Assembly: GCA_037447655.1 (NCBI GenBank)
Contig: JBBHKE010000059.1
Span: 124,001-188,000, forward strand
Length of the DNA stretch: 64,000 nt
Direction of reading: 5' to 3'
Source of the DNA: Zygnema cylindricum
Taxonomy: Eukaryota; Streptophyta; Zygnematophyceae; Zygnematales; Zygnemataceae
Shown here: positions 60,319 through 64,000 of the stretch, piece after piece
Numbering within the stretch: position 1 is the first letter of the stretch
Layout: each line of letters starts with the position of its first letter
Notes under the pieces: model-generated
The model's database searches: none
What the model was told of the DNA's origin: nothing
Seen by the model: only the letters and a program-made list of their open reading frames with translations
Program-made: the position numbers and the translations under genes

Positions 60319-61328
60319 ATGCCAACGGACTGGAAGAATTTACCATTTCCAGCGGGTACCACTAGAAGCTCCAGTCTTTACCGTGGACCGCACCGGGATC
60401 TGATTCCCGCCCGCTCACCTTCTATCATGTTTCTAGGTCATACTGGTCATACCGCTCAGTCTCAACTTACGGGTTCACCCGACTCTAGATCTGGTATATG
60501 CCACTACATATAGATCTACATCATCGGTCTCCTCATCCTCTTCCCATAATTGGGGGGAAGATTCGGGCATATACTCCCTTGATATCCGGGATCTAAATCT
60601 ACCACCTTCGATTTTTCCTTTGAGCAAAAATACACACACTAACTCCGATACCTCTTTTGGGGATATGGCCTCGCCCATAAACACCGGAGGAGGTAGAAAT
60701 CAGTTTTGTTTTTCGGGTCTCAAGGACACTATGTCCTTGTCACATTTTCGAATGCTTTTTGATACCGAGATGCGCAATCTCGCATTCCGATATCGAGACC
60801 GTTATGATTTGCGGGTTGCTTTCTCGTTACTTGGGCGATACCTTAGGGGATCTGCCCTATCCCTATATACACAGAAATATGCGGCAATTTGTGCTATGAC
60901 AGAAATGGCACCCGCATATTCTGGATCTTTAGCCATAACTGGCAGTCCAGAAATTCTTTTCCAAGCTGCGGTACCCGCAGTTTATGACTCTGCAGGTAAC
61001 AAAATTTCACCTGAAATACTTGAGGTCCCTCATCAGTTCGCCGTTGTGGCTCGGGCTGCAATTCCAGCCCGCCCTGCAATGCTGGTTCCTCTAAGGGATC
61101 CAGTATCAATTGTTTTCAGTTTATTACAATAAGAGTACCGAATGCAAAATCCCGATCAGGTTAAAGAACTAATGAATTTCGAACGTCGCCCGTGCGAAAC
61201 TGCTCCGGCATTGAAGCCATATGGAAACATTACGTGAAGCACTGCCAGATCTCATGTCAGACGCAGAGGCAGTTCAAAAATTTGTGGGGCAATTTCCCAC
61301 CCAATCTCGACGTTTTATTTAAAGCCAT
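60319..61328 (+). pseudogene. Gypsy-like gag, capsid part (broken)
   Basis: An ATG at 60319 opens a basic Pro/Ser-rich N-terminus (MPTDWKNLPFPAGTTRSS). Around 60480 the likely frame changes. 60437-61132 reads SSSSSHNWGEDSG, then capsid-like SHFRMLFDTEMRNLAFRYRD and FSLLGRYLRGSALSLYTQKY. An in-frame TAA (61130-61132) follows, the frame continues to about 61235, then shifts to METLREALPDLMSDAE (61221 on) with a TAA at about 61318. The pattern (globular helical region with YLRGSAL) suits an LTR-retrotransposon capsid. At least two frame changes and two stops make it inactive. Confidence 0.6.
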
Positions 61329-62303
61329 TTGACTGAGGCATATGACCTCAAATTTACTATCGAGCAGGCTGCAGAATACGCCGTACGGTATGAAATGGAA
61401 ACCAGCTGGTGGGACACTCACGCGCGACCTAATTCTTCTCCCAATGCAAACCCGAATCCTAATCCTAACCCACGCAACCCACGGCCCAATCCGAGACCTC
61501 CAAGGGCTCCGACCATGGGAACATTACCAACAAACCCTGGTGTTCGTATATGTTTTCGATATGGTAACATTGGTCACGACGCACGCAGCTGTCCTGGTAA
61601 GACCGCCACATGTACTCATTGTAATCAAACGGGTCATTATGTACATCGATGTCACATTAAAAATCCCGATTTCGGTTATCAAAATCAAATCAAAAACGGC
61701 GATATACCTGCTTGCTCGGCAAAATTGGTCACTCCACCCAAAGGGGTAGAGAAAGACTACCCTCCAAAAATCAGCAGGAGGGACCGAGAGAAAGCCGAGA
61801 TGCAGGCTACCGTAGCGGCTATGATGAAGGAGCAGTTTGCCGCGCTTATGGCGCAGGTCAAACCGCAATTAACCGGAATGGCCCGAACTGTGGTCCATAT
61901 GCCCTCTTTTGCTGGGCGATCTCTTCGGGAGTCCACTGTTCAACAGCGGGCAGCTCAGTTTAAAGGGACTCCCGATCACAATCGCGAGTCAAAATCCATT
62001 AACACACGAATCCCATTATCATTTGCCAAAGAACCCCGCTCACCTATTCCAGAAACAGCCTCAAGCATCACCGCTGAGGCATTAACTATTTTAGAGAAGA
62101 GTATACAAGACACATATAAGGTCAAAGAACGTCTGTCCATCCTGTCCACAATGCTTCCGGAGTTGGATAGCAACGAAAAAACTATAGATCTAACTCCTTC
62201 AGCAGTTGCGTTACAAGCATTCAAAACCATCGTAATGCTCTCTCTCTTCAAGCTATTACTATTGAGGAGCGGTCTAGCCTCACTCCTCACATCAGTTTTC
62301 TAG
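61329..62303 (+). pseudogene. Gypsy-like gag C-terminus with zinc knuckles
   Basis: An open frame of 324 residues continues the capsid end (AYDLKFTIEQAAEYAVRYEM). It follows with an Asn/Pro/Arg-rich linker (residues about 34-62) and two zinc knuckles. The first reads CFRYGNIGHDARSC, with its second Cys changed to Tyr; the second, CTHCNQTGHYVHRC, is intact. A charged helix (RRDREKAEMQATVAAMMKEQ) and a long linker lead to the protease. Near 62230 the true frame shifts, so the last 20 residues of the open frame are spurious. Confidence 0.75.
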
Positions 62304-62700
62304 ATAACAAATTGGGCATTTTTACGGTTAATGGGTTTGCTCCGGCACTTCCTCTCATTGATACAAGCGCAAAGCCAATTATCCTCGGTTCTGATTTTGC
62401 CATCAAAATAGGTCTTACAACGGATAAGTTACAACCTACTACCACACGTCTATTGACTTCCGCGGTACCACAGAGCCAGTCCTCGGTATTACGATAGATC
62501 CAATCTGTTTTCAGTTTCAGAGTCAGTCAGCGACGGATTTCGCAGAAATTTATGCTCACGCCTTTGTCACCAAGTGTAGTGACTATGAATGCTTGGTCGG
62601 TCAAGACGTTATTTTTCGAGTTGGGGGGGGGGTTGATATGCATGATCACACATTTTCGTACAGGCCGAACAACTTTCCGGAACGTAAAATTTGCTTACCC
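62246..62700 (+). pseudogene. Retropepsin-like protease of the Gypsy-like element
   Basis: In one frame: ITIEERSSLTPHISFLDNKL, then the active-site region LPLIDTSAKPIILGSDFAIK (canonical DTGA is DTSA here). After a frame change at about 62450, the second half reads TTEPVLGITIDPICFQFQSQ and CLVGQDVIFRVGGGVDM. The order (zinc knuckles, then DTxA protease with an LVGQD-type second half) is that of Ty3/Gypsy-like polyproteins. The Gly-to-Ser change at the active site may reduce or abolish activity. Confidence 0.65.
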
Positions 62701-64000
62701 CTTATCTCAGCGCGGCAACCCATGCCTACTACGCCCCATTCGGCGCTGATCTTGCCAGCCTATGCCGCAGTTGGCATAGGTGCAGACATCCTTGAATCTC
62801 TAACAGTGGATGAAATCTCACCAGATTCCCCGAGTTTACCTGAATTATTTAGTACACCGGGATTTATCATAAACTCTTCGGAATTTGACCAGCTTTATAA
62901 ATTTACTATACCAATACCTTTATCTAGTATTCCAGATCCACCCTCCATTACGATGGATCCGTCCGGGTTCCTGCCCATTAAATGGACACCAGTCAATTTA
63001 CAACCTCACCAAAACGATCTCGTTATCTTGGACCTTTTTGCAGGAATAGGGACTTCACTTCTCTCTTGCCTTCGGAACGGTCTTCTGATAAAGCATTACT
63101 ATTCCATAGATATTGATCCTTTAGCCAGGCGCGCTCAGTTGCACCACTGTCAAGTCTTGCACGAAGAGTATCCTCATCTCTTACCCCAGTCTGCGTTCCA
63201 CGATATGCATTCGGCGTTGCCACAGGATATCCGGCAATAGGGAATCATCATTTAATGGAATTAAAACCAATTGATCTCCTCTTTGCCGGATGGGAATGTC
63301 AGGGTATGTCTAGGGCCGGGAAAGGTTTAGGTCTTTCACATCCGCGCACTAAGCTGTTCTTCGAGGTGGTTCGTCTGATCCATTTTTTCCAAAAATTGGA
63401 TCGTCCTTTTGGATACATCTTAGAGAACGTAGCAGCTTACAATGACCCCCGACCTACGGTCCTCGCAGATTATAAACGTATTGAATCATTAATTGGACCA
63501 CCACTGATCATTGATGCCGCACGCCACGGTTCGCTGGCCCACCGGGTCCGTTCCAAGTGGACTAACCTGGTGGACATGGGTCGGCTCCGAGAGGCTAACC
63601 TCGCTGTCCGACCACCTAACCTTTCCATTCAGGATGCACTTCTTCCATTTCATAAAGTCCAGACATGTATATTGACAGACTATCCTCCTGCATTTGGTCT
63701 TAACATCCCGGGCCAACCACTACGTGCACTGCCTACACTAGTTGCATATCCACACTCTCACGCATACTCGCATGATGGACCGGGCATGCTTCAGAATACT
63801 CATATAGGCAGCTTAGAGGAACCTACTGCCACAGAACGAGAACATCTTTTACATTTCATCTCAAGCACCACTGCTGCTCCGGGACTCACCGACAGGCAAC
63901 GTTGCACCTTACTTGGTCGTGTCATGGATCCCCAATGACTGTCATTTGTCTTAGGCATGGGGTTCGCAGCCGGTCGATACGCACAGAACCATCCGTCTCA
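62701..64000 (+). pseudogene. C5-cytosine DNA methyltransferase domain carried by the retroelement
   Basis: It continues in the protease's second frame. Seen motifs: I, DLFAGIG at 63031-63051 (SAM binding); II, SIDIDP at 63103-63120; IV, LLFAGWECQGMSRAGKGLG with the catalytic Cys codon at 63297-63299 (usual PCQ is ECQ); VI, ENV at 63423-63431; VIII-like SLAHRVRSKWTNL with HRVR at 63540-63551; and a C-terminal QRCTLLGRVMD resembling motif X. The HRxR-x2-WxNL block and the closing LLGR resemble DNMT3-type enzymes more than DNMT1/CMT; I see no chromodomain, BAH or PWWP. Breaks: a frameshift near 63240 between motifs II and IV, and a TGA at 63936-63938 after which coding-like sequence (LSFVLGMGFAAGRYAQNHPS) runs off the window. 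The domain is joined to gag and protease in one strand and order, so it belongs to the element rather than to a nearby gene. Confidence 0.85.

Overview
The window is nuclear DNA of a streptophyte, meaning a land plant or a charophycean alga. Two host genes with short GT-AG introns sit in AT-rich DNA packed with Copia LTR retrotransposons, hAT-type DNA transposons and MITEs. The Copia primer-binding site matches the plant initiator tRNA-Met. I cannot name the species. There is one assembly gap (24836-25446, 611 N).

Layout. 1-3459: a deleted Copia element with a solo LTR nested in its gag and a perfect 5-bp target duplication. 3460-9881: a hAT scrap, an inverted piece of a second Copia family, another solo-like LTR, a CT microsatellite and unassigned DNA. 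9882-13971: a three-exon host gene for a Ser-rich, probably plastid-targeted membrane protein with a TMEM14/FAX-like C-terminus. 12747-18196: MITEs. 19132-22121: a broken hAT transposase gene (BED finger, DUF659, dimerisation domain). 23578-24835: a direct repeat pair and an LTR running into the gap. 26283-29763 (minus) and 39505-40910 (plus): exons 1-4 and exons 5-7 of what looks like one MATE transporter gene, in opposite orientation, each next to a copy of the same intron-4 sequence. 30378-31266: a hAT MITE with an 8-bp target duplication. 34020-43050: pieces of two Copia families and a duplicated unidentified sequence around a Copia RNase H fragment. 43331-50465: an old direct duplication split by MITEs and Copia LTRs. 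51126-52173: solo LTR. 53759-58168: a structurally complete but non-autonomous Copia derivative that has lost integrase and reverse transcriptase.

58174-64000 is the most interesting part. It is a Ty3/Gypsy-like LTR retroelement (gag with zinc knuckles, then a retropepsin-like protease) whose polyprotein continues into a C5-cytosine DNA methyltransferase domain with motifs I, II, IV, VI, VIII and X recognisable. The copy is broken by several stops and frameshifts and runs off the right edge before any reverse transcriptase is seen. Methyltransferase capture by LTR retrotransposons has been described in dinoflagellates and charophytes; this looks like that phenomenon.

Two cross-cutting observations concern the main Copia family. 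Its primer-binding site is complementary to an internal stretch of initiator tRNA-Met, as in Drosophila copia half-tRNA priming, and its gag frame runs through the LTR end and that site. Its LTRs also carry an antisense tRNA-like module.
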